Source: Pseudomonas sp. B21-015 (GTDB lineage: Bacteria > Pseudomonadota > Gammaproteobacteria > Pseudomonadales > Pseudomonadaceae). From it: a stretch of 64,000 nt of DNA. This document shows, piece by piece, positions 1-10,082 of the stretch (positions are counted from its first letter, which is position 1; the number at the start of each line of letters is the position of its first letter). Below the pieces are notes generated by a model. The model made no database searches. It was given only the letters and a program-made list of their open reading frames with translations, and had not been told where the DNA came from. A program made the position numbers and the translations under genes. Where the stretch lies: contig NZ_CP087196.1 of NCBI RefSeq assembly GCF_024749285.1, positions 5,518,001 to 5,582,000 on the forward strand, read 5' to 3'.

Positions 1-895
1 ACCCGTTAAGCGCCAGATTGTTGATCTGGATCGGCTTGCGCTCGGCGTAGGCACCCTTGAGTTGCGGCGCGTTCAAACGGATCGCGGCGCTTTGCAGGGC
101 GCCCTCGCTCCAGTTCAGCCATAGCTCGCCACCGGCCTTGATCTCGGAGAAATTCCATTGTTGGGTCAGGCGCTCAGGCAACCATTTCGACCAATCGCTT
201 TGCGGCAGGCTCAGGTAAGCCTCGGCCTCGCCGTTCTGCCACTGACTGGCGTGGATACGGGTGCGCACACTCATCGCAACCGGCTGACCATCGGGCAGGT
301 TCAGGCGCACATCGAGTCGCTGACGCGACACGCCGGTTCTCAGGTTCAGGCCGACGTAAGTCAGGGTCAGCGGTTGCTGTTCCAGAGGCTGCAAGGTCAC
401 CTGACTGTCGAGCACCGACAACTGCTGAACCGTTTGCATGCGATTGAGCAACTGCTCCGGATCGAGCGGCTGATCCTGCTGTACCGGCAAACCTTCCAGC
501 GCCCAATGACCGTCCTCGCCTTCCTTGAGGCTGATCTTCAGGCCGCTAAGCTCCAGATGTGCGATGCGCACTTCGCGCGCCAGCAGGCTGGCCCAGAGAT
601 CGGGCACCGCGCGCACCTGATCCAGACGCAGGGCATTGGAACCCTCGCCGACCATCACGTCATGGGCCAGCAAAACCGGGGCGAGGCCGCTCCAGTTGCC
701 TTCCAGCGCACCAATACGCAGCCGCATGCCCAAGACATCGCTGGCTTTGGCTTCAACGTCGGCACGGTATTCGGCTACCAGCGGCGTCAACTCCCGGCCA
801 AGGCTGACGAACAACGCCATCAGCACCAAAACCAACGCACACAGGCCCAGCCCCCAGCGGGTCAGTGCGGCAAAAATAAGTGTCAGACGGTCCAT
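1..895 (-). CDS. yhdP: YhdP family envelope protein (DUF3971/AsmA-like), N-terminal part only
   Basis: The gene starts at the ATG whose complement is 893-895 and runs off the left edge, so only about the first 298 residues are present; full-length YhdP proteins exceed 1,200 residues. The protein opens MDRLTLIFAALTRWG followed by a hydrophobic segment (roughly residues 10-30). This is a single N-terminal inner-membrane anchor, with the rest periplasmic. After it comes the family's typical start of the large beta-rich domain (VLGMRLRIGALEGNWSG). In enterobacteria YhdP is one of the AsmA-like proteins that move phospholipid toward the outer membrane; that role here is by family. It lies immediately downstream of rng on the same strand, the usual order in Pseudomonas (rng then yhdP). 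Frame and start are clear; the C-terminus is not visible. Confidence 0.85.
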   Translation of the reverse strand, partial: MDRLTLIFAALTRWGLGLCALVLVLMALFVSLGRELTPLVAEYRADVEAKASDVLGMRLRIGALEGNWSGLAPVLLAHDVMVGEGSNALRLDQVRAVPDLWASLLAREVRIAHLELSGLKISLKEGEDGHWALEGLPVQQDQPLDPEQLLNRMQTVQQLSVLDSQVTLQPLEQQPLTLTYVGLNLRTGVSRQRLDVRLNLPDGQPVAMSVRTRIHASQWQNGEAEAYLSLPQSDWSKWLPERLTQQWNFSEIKAGGELWLNWSEGALQSAAIRLNAPQLKGAYAERKPIQINNLALNG

Positions 896-970
896 GTCAG
901 TTGGCTCCCATGGCAAAAATACTGCAAAAAGCTGAGGCCAGCCGTTCTAGTGGGGTTGAAACACAACGAT

Positions 971-2428
971 TCAGAGCAGCACCACGTCGTATTGTTCCTG
1001 GGAATACATGGTTTCTACCTGAAACCGAATGGTGCGCCCGATAAACCCTTCGAGCTCGGCGACGTTGCCCGACTCTTCATCGAGCAAACGGTCGACCACT
1101 TTCTGGTTCGCCAGCACGCGATAGCCTTCGGCCTGATAGGCCCGGGCCTCACGCAGGATTTCGCGGAAGATCTCGTAGCACACGGTTTCCGGAGTCTTGA
1201 GCTTGCCGCGTCCCTGACAGCTGCTGCACGGTTCGCACAGCACTTGCTCAAGACTTTCGCGGGTGCGCTTGCGGGTCATCTGCACCAGGCCCAGTTCGGT
1301 GATGCCGATGATGTTGGTCTTGGCATGATCGCGTTCCAACTGCTTCTCGAGGGTGCGCAGCACCTGACGCTGATGCTCTTCATCTTCCATGTCGATGAAG
1401 TCGATGATGATGATCCCGCCCAGATTGCGCAGACGCAGCTGACGGGCAATGGCGGTGGCGGCTTCGAGGTTGGTCTTGAAGATGGTTTCTTCGAGGTTGC
1501 GATGACCGACGAAGGCTCCGGTGTTGACGTCGATGGTGCTCATGGCTTCCGCCGGATCGACCACCAGATAACCGCCGGACTTGAGCGGTACCTTGCGCTC
1601 CAGAGCCTTTTGGATTTCGTCTTCGACGCCGTACAGGTCGAAAATCGGCCGTTCACCAGGGTAATGCTCCAGACGATCGGCGATTTCCGGCATCAGTTCG
1701 GCGACGAACTGCGTGGTTTTCTGGAAGGTTTCCCGGGAGTCGATCCGGATCTTCTCGATCTTCGGGCTCACCAGGTCGCGCAAGGTACGCAACGCCAGGC
1801 CGAGGTCTTCGTAGATCACACTCGGCGCGCTGATGGTTTTGATCTGGACGTTGATCTGATCCCAGAGCCTGCGCAGGTAGCGGATGTCCATGAGGATTTC
1901 ATCGGCCCCGGCCCCTTCGGCAGCGGTGCGCAGAATAAAGCCGCCGGCTTCCTTGATGCCTTCTTTGGCCACGCAGTCGGTGACCACTTGCTTGAGGCGC
2001 TCACGCTCGGCTTCGTCCTCGATCTTCAGGGAAATGCCGACGTGGGCGGTGCGCGGCATGTACACCAGATAGCGCGACGGAATCGACAATTGCGTCGTCA
2101 GGCGTGCGCCTTTGGAGCCGATCGGGTCCTTGGTGACTTGCACCACCAGGCTCTGACCTTCGTGAACCAGCGCGCTGATGCTCTCCACCGCCGGACCTTC
2201 GCGCAGGGAAATTTCCGAGGCATGAATGAATGCGGCGCGATCCAGACCGATATCGACGAAGGCGGCCTGCATGCCCGGCAATACCCGCACGACCTTCCCT
2301 TTATAGATGTTGCCGACGATCCCGCGCTTTTGCGTGCGCTCGACATGGACCTCTTGCAGCACACCGTTTTCGACCACCGCCACGCGCGATTCCATCGGCG
2401 TGATGTTGATCAGGATCTCTTCACTCAT
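971..2428 (-). CDS. rng: Ribonuclease G
   Basis: This 485-residue protein is an endoribonuclease of the RNase E/G family, which matures the 5' end of 16S rRNA and takes part in mRNA decay in the cytoplasm. An S1-type RNA-binding domain sits near the N-terminus (about residues 35-125, including KGKVVRVLPGMQAAFVDIG). The catalytic DNase I-like core follows, with the metal-binding aspartates in STIDVNTGAF and IIIIDFIDM. The zinc-link cysteines are in CEPCSSCQGRG. The length matches E. coli RNase G (489), and there is no RNase E-like C-terminal scaffold. I chose MSEEILINITP as the start, although the frame is open nine codons further upstream from an earlier ATG, because family members begin there. 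It lies 57 bases downstream of maf and is probably cotranscribed with it. Confidence 0.95.
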   Translation of the reverse strand: MSEEILINITPMESRVAVVENGVLQEVHVERTQKRGIVGNIYKGKVVRVLPGMQAAFVDIGLDRAAFIHASEISLREGPAVESISALVHEGQSLVVQVTKDPIGSKGARLTTQLSIPSRYLVYMPRTAHVGISLKIEDEAERERLKQVVTDCVAKEGIKEAGGFILRTAAEGAGADEILMDIRYLRRLWDQINVQIKTISAPSVIYEDLGLALRTLRDLVSPKIEKIRIDSRETFQKTTQFVAELMPEIADRLEHYPGERPIFDLYGVEDEIQKALERKVPLKSGGYLVVDPAEAMSTIDVNTGAFVGHRNLEETIFKTNLEAATAIARQLRLRNLGGIIIIDFIDMEDEEHQRQVLRTLEKQLERDHAKTNIIGITELGLVQMTRKRTRESLEQVLCEPCSSCQGRGKLKTPETVCYEIFREILREARAYQAEGYRVLANQKVVDRLLDEESGNVAELEGFIGRTIRFQVETMYSQEQYDVVLL

Positions 2429-2485
2429 GGCAGGGTCTCGTTCAGGCATGTTCACGATAATGGCCGCATCTTGTCAGTACGACGC

Positions 2486-3082
2486 TCAGCGCGCGTTAAG
2501 GGTTTGCCAACAGGGTATGCCGAAATGGCCGAGTAGTTCTGCGGTTTCGCACAGCGGCAATCCGACCACCGCCGAGTAGCTGCCATTGAGCCCGGCGACG
2601 AACACCGCGCCCAGCCCTTGAATCCCATAGCCACCAGCCTTGTCCCGAGGTTCGCCGCTGGCCCAGTAGGCCGCCGCTTCATCGCGGTCGATAGTGCGAA
2701 AACGTACCAGACTGCGCACCACCAAAGACTCGCAGCGCTCGCCGTCCTGCACCGCAATCGCCGTCAACACTTCATGTTCACGGCCGGACAACAGCATAAG
2801 CATGGCGCACGCCTGGGCTTCATCCACCGGTTTGCCGAGAATTTTCCCGTCCAGCACCACAGCGGTGTCGGCGCCCAGCACGCAGAAATTCGCGTCGGAC
2901 ACGACCGCCCCGCGCCCGGCTTCGGCCTTGCCGCGCGCCAGACGCTCGACATAGGCCGATGGAGATTCTTGAGGTAAAGGGGTTTCATCGATGTCCGCGC
3001 TGATGGCGGAGAACGGCACGCCGATCTGCCTGAGCAGTTCACGCCGACGTGGCGAGCCTGAGGCGAGGTATAACGATTTCAT
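2486..3082 (-). CDS. maf: Maf-like nucleoside triphosphate pyrophosphatase (YhdE type)
   Basis: This 198-residue member of the Maf/HAM1 superfamily hydrolyses non-canonical or selected nucleoside triphosphates (dTTP/UTP in the YhdE subgroup) to monophosphates and is linked to septum formation. The family signature is at the N-terminus ([17 protein letters not shown], residues 1-17). The second conserved block is [18 protein letters not shown], with the catalytic aspartate in GADTAV. The open frame continues 90 codons upstream through a repeat element, but the start is set at [10 protein letters not shown] because that is where the domain begins. It lies between mreD and rng, the common order in gamma-proteobacteria, and a MITE-like repeat separates it from mreD. 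Substrate preference is assigned by family only. Confidence 0.93.
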   Translation of the reverse strand: MKSLYLASGSPRRRELLRQIGVPFSAISADIDETPLPQESPSAYVERLARGKAEAGRGAVVSDANFCVLGADTAVVLDGKILGKPVDEAQACAMLMLLSGREHEVLTAIAVQDGERCESLVVRSLVRFRTIDRDEAAAYWASGEPRDKAGGYGIQGLGAVFVAGLNGSYSAVVGLPLCETAELLGHFGIPCWQTLNAR

Positions 3083-3101
3083 CAAGACATCTCCCTGTCT
3101 A

Positions 3102-3259
3102 GTGCCCTGTCTCACAAATACTGTTCCTTTTTGGCGGCGTCTGCTGTTGCCATACTGCGTTGCCGCTCCTCGCCATAGCGAGCCATGACTCGTCGCGGCG
3201 CCTTGTCTTGCAACAACAGCCACTCGCCAAAAAAGGAACGTATTTGCGAGACAGAGCAC
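3102..3259. repeat. MITE-like element with ~35-bp terminal inverted repeats
   Basis: A 158-bp element with near-perfect terminal inverted repeats: the left arm begins GTGCCCTGTCTCACAAATAC and the reverse complement of the right end reads GTGCTCTGTCTCGCAAATAC; both arms continue into TTCCTTTTTTGGCG. The interior is also palindromic (CTGCTGTTGC ... GCAACAACAG). No coding capacity was recognised and no clear target-site duplication is visible. It resembles the non-autonomous repeats (R178/R200 class) reported in P. fluorescens genomes, but the class assignment is from memory. Confidence 0.75.
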
Positions 3260-3284
3260 CGGTGCGGGCACATGCCTGACCGAA

Positions 3285-3776
3285 TCAAGTGATTTTGTAG
3301 CGTCGACGCAAACCCCGCAAACCGAAGCTGATCCATGGCCAGAGCAATGCACTGACCAGCGCCGGCAACACCAGCGCCAGGGTCGGCTGACGATTGCCGG
3401 TCAGAGCACTCAGCCACAACTGAACCAGTTGGGCGAGGCCGAAGATCACCAGGATCACCAGGCTTTGTTGCCACATCGGGAACATGCGCAGGCGCTGTTG
3501 CAGCGACAGCACCAGAAACGTAATGAGCGTGAGGATCAACGCATTCTGGCCCAGCAACGTGCCATACAGCACGTCTTCGGCCAACCCCAGGCACCAGGCG
3601 GTCACCATGCCGACTTTCTGTGGCAAGGCCAATGCCCAGAAGGCCAACAGCAAGGCCAGCCACAGAGGACGCAGGATTTCCATGAATTGCGGCAGCGGCG
3701 AAACGCTGAGCAGCATGCCGATGGCGAACGTCAGCCAGACCATCCAGCCGTTACGAGATGCAGTTGTACCGCCCAT
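3285..3776 (-). CDS. mreD: Rod shape-determining protein MreD
   Basis: This is a 163-residue polytopic inner-membrane protein with five or so hydrophobic segments, for example [14 protein letters not shown] near the start and [14 protein letters not shown] in the middle. Its length matches the family. MreD works with MreB and MreC in the elongasome that guides lateral wall synthesis. Its ATG overlaps the stop of mreC by one base (TAATG), which implies translational coupling within the mreBCD operon. The C-terminus ends in a basic patch ([12 protein letters not shown]), as in Pseudomonas homologues. The MITE at 3102-3259 lies just downstream and may end or stabilise the transcript before maf. 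Confidence 0.95.
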   Translation of the reverse strand: MGGTTASRNGWMVWLTFAIGMLLSVSPLPQFMEILRPLWLALLLAFWALALPQKVGMVTAWCLGLAEDVLYGTLLGQNALILTLITFLVLSLQQRLRMFPMWQQSLVILVIFGLAQLVQLWLSALTGNRQPTLALVLPALVSALLWPWISFGLRGLRRRYKIT

Positions 3777-4918
3777 TATTCTCTTCCCCCAGTGGTGGCC
3801 GGCGCGGAGACAGGCGGTTTGGCAGCAGGCTTCACGGCAGCGGGCTGGGCCGCCGGTGGTTTAGTAGCCACTGGCGCCACCGCGGGCGGTTTGGCGGCCG
3901 CAGGGTGAGCAGCGCCAGGCTTGACCGGGGTCGCCGCGGCAGGTGCAACAGGTGCAGCTGCCGGCACAGCCGGAGCAGCAGCCGGGATCACCGACGCGGC
4001 CGGTTTCGGCACGGTCGCAGGAATGATCGGCCCACCGCCGTGCTGGTCCAGAGCTTCCTGAGCCTGGGCGGCTTCGTTGGCGCGCTCCTCGGCTGTGCGA
4101 CCGTCACTGAACACCAACAGCAGATAACGGCTGCGATTCAACGCGGCGGTCGGCACTGCACGGACGATGGCGAACGGCTGACCGGAATCGTGAATCACTT
4201 CCTTGACCGTCGCCACCGGGTAACCCGCCGGGAAACGCTGACCAAGGCCGGAGCTGACCAGCAGATCGCCTTCTTTGATATCGGCGGTATCGGCCACATG
4301 ACGCAGCTCAAGGCGTTCCGGGTTGCCGGTGCCGCTGGCAATCGCCCGCAGGCCATTACGGTTCACCTGCACCGGAATGCTGTGGGTGGTATCGGTCAGC
4401 AATAGCACGCGGGAGGTGTACGGCATCAACTCCACCACCTGACCCATCAGGCCGCGAGCGTCGAGCACTGGCTGACCGAGGATCACACCGTCGCGCTCAC
4501 CTTTATTGATGATGATGCGATGGGTAAAGGGGTTGGGGTCCATGCCGATCAACTCGGCCACTTCGACCTTCTCGTTGACCAGTGCAGAAGAATTGAGCAG
4601 CTCGCGCAGCCGAACGTTCTGCTCGGTAAGGGCAGCAAGCTTTTGCATGCGCCCCTGCAACAGCAGGTTTTCGGTTTTGAGTTTTTCGTTTTCGGCGACC
4701 AGTTCGGTCCGGCTGCCGAATTGGCTGGCCACACCTTGCCATAGCCGCTGCGGCAGGTCGGTGATCCAGTAAGACTGCATCAGCACCAGCGACATTTGGC
4801 TACGCACTGGCTTGAGCAGTGTGAAGCGGGCATCGACCACCATCAGCGCGACCGATAGCACGACCAGCACCAACAAGCGCACGCCCAGTGAGGGGCCTTT
4901 GGTGAAAAGCGGTTTAAT
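3776..4918 (-). CDS. mreC: Rod shape-determining protein MreC (probable ATT start)
   Basis: MreC is a bitopic periplasmic protein of the elongasome that links MreB, MreD, RodA and PBP2. An N-terminal membrane helix (VRLLVLVVLSVALMV) is followed by a coiled coil (about residues 75-110) and the two beta-barrel domains. A long Ala/Pro/Lys-rich tail follows (roughly the last 95 residues, with many APA/PAA/KPA units), which is normal in pseudomonads. No ATG or TTG fits the start. A strong Shine-Dalgarno (GGGAGGAG, about 4925-4932) lies eight bases before an in-frame ATT at 4916-4918, giving (I/M)KPLFTKGPSLGVRLL. The only other candidate is a GTG at 4880-4882 without a ribosome site, which would start directly in the membrane helix. 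The stop codon overlaps mreD by one base. Confidence 0.9.
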   Translation of the reverse strand: MKPLFTKGPSLGVRLLVLVVLSVALMVVDARFTLLKPVRSQMSLVLMQSYWITDLPQRLWQGVASQFGSRTELVAENEKLKTENLLLQGRMQKLAALTEQNVRLRELLNSSALVNEKVEVAELIGMDPNPFTHRIIINKGERDGVILGQPVLDARGLMGQVVELMPYTSRVLLLTDTTHSIPVQVNRNGLRAIASGTGNPERLELRHVADTADIKEGDLLVSSGLGQRFPAGYPVATVKEVIHDSGQPFAIVRAVPTAALNRSRYLLLVFSDGRTAEERANEAAQAQEALDQHGGGPIIPATVPKPAASVIPAAAPAVPAAAPVAPAAATPVKPGAAHPAAAKPPAVAPVATKPPAAQPAAVKPAAKPPVSAPATTGGRE

Positions 4919-5003
4919 AAGCCGCTCCTCCCAGGCAAATGTTCTCTTTATTCATACGGCATCAAACCGGCCTGGATGCAGACTGACAGAAGATAAACGC
5001 CAA

Positions 5004-5029
5004 CAGGCAGCACTGCAAAGTGCTGCCTG
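5004..5029 (-). other. Intercistronic hairpin between mreB and mreC
   Basis: A perfect inverted repeat, CAGGCAGCAC-TGCAAA-GTGCTGCCTG, has a 10-bp stem and 6-base loop in the mreB-mreC gap. Read on the minus strand it is not followed by a run of T, so it is not a canonical terminator. It may protect the 3' end of mreB mRNA or partly attenuate, so that mreB is made in excess of mreCD. Confidence 0.6.
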
Positions 5030-5060
5030 CGGGTCCACAGCATAGATGCAACCCAACGAT

Positions 5061-6308
<1,248 letters not shown>

Positions 6309-6596
6309 ATGGCGCTTGAACGCTCCGACGTGGAAAAAATCGCTCATCTGGCCTGCCTTGGCCTCGATGATGCCGATCTTCCACACATCACTTCGGCCCT
6401 GAACAGCATTCTCGGGCTGGTCGACGAAATGCAAGCGGTCAATACCGACGGTATCGAGCCGCTGGCCCACCCACTGGAAGCCAGCCAGCGCCTGCGTGCA
6501 GACGTCGTGACCGAAACCAATCATCGCGAGGCCTATCAGTCCATCGCACCAGCGGTCGAAAACGGCCTGTACCTGGTTCCGAAAGTCATCGACTAA
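6309..6596 (+). CDS. gatC: Asp/Glu-tRNA(Asn/Gln) amidotransferase subunit C
   Basis: GatC is a 95-residue helical subunit that wraps around and stabilises GatA in the GatCAB complex. The N-terminus ([19 protein letters not shown]) and the central [24 protein letters not shown] are conserved family blocks. It is first of a tight operon: 16 bases to gatA, and gatA to gatB is 10 bases. In Pseudomonas the complex converts misacylated Asp-tRNA(Asn) to Asn-tRNA(Asn), as established in P. aeruginosa. The start ATG at 6309 follows ACTGGAGAATCCC, a good ribosome-binding site. Confidence 0.96.
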   Translation: MALERSDVEKIAHLACLGLDDADLPHITSALNSILGLVDEMQAVNTDGIEPLAHPLEASQRLRADVVTETNHREAYQSIAPAVENGLYLVPKVID

Positions 6597-6612
6597 AGGG
6601 AAAGAGCCTGCA

Positions 6613-8064
6613 ATGCATCAATTGACTCTGGCCGAGATCGCCCGCGGACTCGCCGATAAAAAGTTTTCTTCCGAAGAGCTGACCAAAGTCCTGCTGGCGC
6701 GCATCGCCCAGCTCGACCCGCAGCTCAACAGTTTCATCAGCCTCACCGAAGACCTGGCGCTTGAGCAGGCGAAAGCCGCTGACGCTCGTCGGGCCAATGG
6801 TGAGAGCGGCGCCCTGCTCGGCGCGCCGATCGCCCACAAAGACCTGTTCTGCACCCAGGGCATCCGCACCAGCTGCGGCTCGAAGATGCTCGACAACTTC
6901 AAAGCACCGTACGACGCCACCGTGGTCGCCAAACTGGCCGCTGCCGGGGCCGTGACCCTGGGCAAGACCAACATGGACGAATTCGCCATGGGGTCGGCCA
7001 ACGAGTCGAGTTACTACGGCGCAGTGAAAAACCCGTGGAACCTGGAACACGTTCCGGGCGGTTCGTCTGGTGGTTCGGCTGCTGCAGTTGCCGCTCGTCT
7101 GTTACCGGCCGCGACCGCCACCGATACCGGCGGCTCGATCCGCCAACCGGCAGCGTTCACCAACCTCACCGGTCTGAAACCGACGTACGGTCGCGTTTCG
7201 CGTTGGGGCATGATCGCTTACGCGTCCAGCCTCGATCAGGGCGGCCCATTGGCCCGCACCGCCGAAGACTGCGCGATCCTGCTGCAAGGCATGGCCGGTT
7301 TCGACCCGCAGGACTCCACCAGCATCGACGAGCCCGTGCCAGATTACTGCGCCGGCCTCAACGGTTCGCTGCAAGGCCTGCGCATCGGCGTGCCGAAGGA
7401 ATACTTCAGCGCCGGTCTCGACCCACGCATCGCCGACCTGGTCATGGCCAGCGTTGAAGAGCTGAAAAAGCTCGGCGCCGTGGTCAAGGAAATCAGCCTG
7501 CCGAACATGCAGCACGCAATCCCTGCGTACTACGTGATCGCTCCGGCGGAAGCGTCTTCCAACCTGTCGCGTTTCGACGGCGTGCGTTTCGGCTATCGCT
7601 GCGAAGCCCCGAAAAACCTGGAAGACCTGTACAAGCGTTCCCGTGGCGAAGGTTTCGGCCCGGAAGTGCAGCGCCGGATCATGGTCGGTGCCTACGCGCT
7701 GTCGGCCGGTTACTACGACGCCTATTACCTGAAGGCACAGAAGATCCGTCGCCTGGTGAAGAACGATTTCATGGCTGCCTTTAATGAGGTCGACGTCATC
7801 CTCGGCCCAACCACGCCGAACCCGGCCTGGAAGCTTGGTGCCAAGAAAGACGATCCTATTGCCGAGTACCTGGAAGACTTCTACACCATCACCGCCAACC
7901 TCGCCGGTCTGCCGGGCTTGTCCATGCCAGCAGGTTTTGTCGATGGCCTGCCGGTCGGCGTGCAGTTGCTCGCCCCGTATTTCCAGGAAGGCCGCTTGCT
8001 CAATGTTGCCCATCAGTACCAACTGAACACTGACTGGCACACTCGCACCCCAACCGGCTTCTGA
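6613..8064 (+). CDS. gatA: Asp/Glu-tRNA(Asn/Gln) amidotransferase subunit A
   Basis: GatA is the 483-residue amidase-signature glutaminase that releases ammonia from glutamine or asparagine for transfer by GatB. The catalytic Lys-cisSer-Ser triad is visible with the correct spacing: Lys76 in APIAHKDLF, Ser151 in [14 protein letters not shown] and Ser175 in [10 protein letters not shown]. This gives distances of 75 and 24 residues, as in the structurally known GatA proteins. The length is standard. It sits between gatC and gatB with short gaps, consistent with translation as a unit. Nothing suggests divergence from the housekeeping enzyme. Confidence 0.98.
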   Translation: MHQLTLAEIARGLADKKFSSEELTKVLLARIAQLDPQLNSFISLTEDLALEQAKAADARRANGESGALLGAPIAHKDLFCTQGIRTSCGSKMLDNFKAPYDATVVAKLAAAGAVTLGKTNMDEFAMGSANESSYYGAVKNPWNLEHVPGGSSGGSAAAVAARLLPAATATDTGGSIRQPAAFTNLTGLKPTYGRVSRWGMIAYASSLDQGGPLARTAEDCAILLQGMAGFDPQDSTSIDEPVPDYCAGLNGSLQGLRIGVPKEYFSAGLDPRIADLVMASVEELKKLGAVVKEISLPNMQHAIPAYYVIAPAEASSNLSRFDGVRFGYRCEAPKNLEDLYKRSRGEGFGPEVQRRIMVGAYALSAGYYDAYYLKAQKIRRLVKNDFMAAFNEVDVILGPTTPNPAWKLGAKKDDPIAEYLEDFYTITANLAGLPGLSMPAGFVDGLPVGVQLLAPYFQEGRLLNVAHQYQLNTDWHTRTPTGF

Positions 8065-8074
8065 GGAGAAACAC

Positions 8075-9520
8075 ATGCAATGGGAAGTCGTGATCGGGCT
8101 GGAGATTCATACCCAGCTCACCACCCGGTCGAAAATCTTTTCCGGTAGTTCCACCACCTTCGGTTCCGAGCCGAACACCCAGGCCAGTCTGGTAGACCTG
8201 GGCATGCCCGGCGTATTGCCGGTGCTGAACCAGGAAGCGGTGCGCATGGCAGTGATGTTCGGCCTGGCCATCGATGCCGAGATCGGTCAGCACAACGTGT
8301 TCGCCCGTAAAAACTACTTCTACCCGGACCTGCCCAAGGGCTACCAGATCAGCCAGATGGAATTGCCGATCGTCGGCAAGGGCCACTTGGACATCGCCAT
8401 GGAAGACGGCACGATCAAACGTGTCGGTGTGACCCGTGCGCACCTGGAAGAAGACGCCGGCAAAAGCCTGCACGAAGAGTTCAACGGCGCCACCGGCATC
8501 GACCTGAACCGCGCCGGCACGCCGTTGCTGGAAATCGTTTCCGAGCCGGACATGCGCAGCGCCAAGGAAGCCGTGGCCTACGTCAAGACGATCCATGCGC
8601 TGGTGCGTTACCTCGGCATCTGCGACGGCAACATGGCCGAAGGCTCGCTGCGTTGCGACTGCAACGTGTCGATCCGTCCAAAGGGCCAGGTTGAATTCGG
8701 TACACGCTGCGAGATCAAGAACGTCAACTCGTTCCGCTTCATCGAAAAGGCGATCAACAGCGAAGTGCAACGTCAGATCGAGCTGATCGAAGACGGCGGC
8801 AAGGTGATCCAGCAGACCCGTCTGTACGATCCGAACAAGGACGAAACCCGTCCGATGCGCAGCAAAGAGGAAGCCAACGACTACCGTTACTTCCCCGATC
8901 CGGACCTGTTGCCGGTGGTTATCGAGGACTCATTCCTCGACGACGTACGCGCCACCCTGCCGGAACTGCCACCGCAGAAACGCGAGCGCTTCCAGGAACA
9001 GTTCGGTCTGTCGGTCTACGACGCCAGCGTCCTGGCCACCAGCCGCGAACAAGCCGATTACTTCGAGAAAGTCGTGAGCATCGGCGGCGACGCCAAACTG
9101 GCGGCCAACTGGGTGATGGTTGAACTGGGCAGCCTGTTGAACAAGCAAGGTCTGGACATCGACCAGTCGCCGGTGTCGGCCGAGCAACTGGGCGGCATGC
9201 TGTTGCGCATCAAGGACAACACCATCTCCGGCAAGATTGCCAAAGTGGTGTTTGAAGCCATGGCCAACGGCGAAGGCAGCGCGGACGAGATCATCGACAA
9301 GCGCGGCCTCAAGCAAGTGACCGACACCGGCGCAATCTCGGCGGTGCTGGACGAAATGCTCGCGGCCAACGCCGAACAGGTCGAACAATACCGCGCGGCA
9401 GACGAAGCCAAACGCGGCAAGATGTTCGGCTTCTTCGTCGGCCAGGCCATGAAAGCCTCCAAAGGCAAGGCCAACCCGCAACAGGTCAACGAACTGCTTA
9501 AAAGCAAGCTCGAAGGCTGA
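8075..9520 (+). CDS. gatB: Asp/Glu-tRNA(Asn/Gln) amidotransferase subunit B
   Basis: GatB is the 481-residue kinase/transamidase subunit: it phosphorylates the misacylated Asp or Glu on the tRNA and amidates it with ammonia channelled from GatA. The conserved start is [13 protein letters not shown]. The zinc-site cysteines are in [10 protein letters not shown], and the catalytic-cradle block EDAGKSLHE is followed by [18 protein letters not shown]. The C-terminal YqeY-like tRNA-binding tail ends [21 protein letters not shown]. The gene is last in the gatCAB operon. A REPIN hairpin lies about 45 bases after the stop and may protect or end the transcript. Confidence 0.98.
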   Translation: MQWEVVIGLEIHTQLTTRSKIFSGSSTTFGSEPNTQASLVDLGMPGVLPVLNQEAVRMAVMFGLAIDAEIGQHNVFARKNYFYPDLPKGYQISQMELPIVGKGHLDIAMEDGTIKRVGVTRAHLEEDAGKSLHEEFNGATGIDLNRAGTPLLEIVSEPDMRSAKEAVAYVKTIHALVRYLGICDGNMAEGSLRCDCNVSIRPKGQVEFGTRCEIKNVNSFRFIEKAINSEVQRQIELIEDGGKVIQQTRLYDPNKDETRPMRSKEEANDYRYFPDPDLLPVVIEDSFLDDVRATLPELPPQKRERFQEQFGLSVYDASVLATSREQADYFEKVVSIGGDAKLAANWVMVELGSLLNKQGLDIDQSPVSAEQLGGMLLRIKDNTISGKIAKVVFEAMANGEGSADEIIDKRGLKQVTDTGAISAVLDEMLAANAEQVEQYRAADEAKRGKMFGFFVGQAMKASKGKANPQQVNELLKSKLEG

Positions 9521-9565
9521 TTGCGATCAATGGTGAGGGTGGGATGTTGTGTCCGACTCAAACCT

Positions 9566-9636
9566 TGTGGGAGCGGGCTTGCCCGCGATGGCGGTGTATC
9601 AGATACATTGCCATCGCGGGCAAGCCCGCTCCCACA
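9566..9636. repeat. REPIN (paired REP, TGTGGGAGCGGGCTTGCC type)
   Basis: Two inverted copies of TGTGGGAGCGGGCTTGCCCG flank a short spacer and fold into a long hairpin. The pair is extragenic, between gatB and the RlpA-like gene, and belongs to the dominant REP class of this window. Confidence 0.92.
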
Positions 9637-9657
9637 TTTATTTTGGGAGCCTTTTAA

Positions 9658-10032
9658 ATGAAGCGTCTGCTCAGTGCCTGCGCCCTGCTCTCTCTGCTGG
9701 CCGGTTGCGCCAGCACGGACACCATCGATCCACACGGCTACGACAAAACCGGCGTAGCGTCCTACTACGGCGCCAAACACCAAGGTAAACGCACCGCCAG
9801 TGGCGAGCGTTTTGACAAGAACTCCCTGACCGCCGCCCACCGTCAGTTACCGTTCGGTACGCGGGTGAAAGTCACCAATCTGAATAACGACAAATCCTGC
9901 GTGGTGCGTATCAACGATCGCGGGCCGCACACTCGTGGGCGTCTGATCGATGTTTCACACGAGGCCGCGGAACAACTGGGTATGCTCAGAAGTGGCACCG
10001 CGCAGGTTCGCGTGCAAGCCCTCGACGACTGA
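9658..10032 (+). CDS. Small RlpA-family lipoprotein (double-psi beta-barrel)
   Basis: This 124-residue protein has a lipoprotein signal (LLSLLAGCASTD, lipobox LAGC, Cys at about residue 17). Almost all of the rest is a single double-psi beta-barrel domain, with the family blocks GVASYYGAKHQGKRTASGERF, LPFGTRVKVTNL, CVVRINDRGPH and RLIDVSHEAAEQLGM. RlpA proteins cleave or bind stem-peptide-free (naked) glycan strands at the septum. The Asp of the INDRGP block, needed for lytic activity in P. aeruginosa RlpA, is present. It lacks the SPOR domain of true septal RlpA, so septal targeting is unlikely. It is probably a paralogue, and a peptidoglycan role is inferred from the fold. Confidence 0.88.
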   Translation: MKRLLSACALLSLLAGCASTDTIDPHGYDKTGVASYYGAKHQGKRTASGERFDKNSLTAAHRQLPFGTRVKVTNLNNDKSCVVRINDRGPHTRGRLIDVSHEAAEQLGMLRSGTAQVRVQALDD

Positions 10033-10082
10033 TAGACGGAGCGCTGACTATTTTCGGACTTGCCGATTTACCCCTGATCAGC

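Noticed and set aside
158..2536. 792-codon plus-strand frame over yhdP and rng
   Set aside because: It spans two well-identified minus-strand genes and shows no domain; explained by third-position GC bias.
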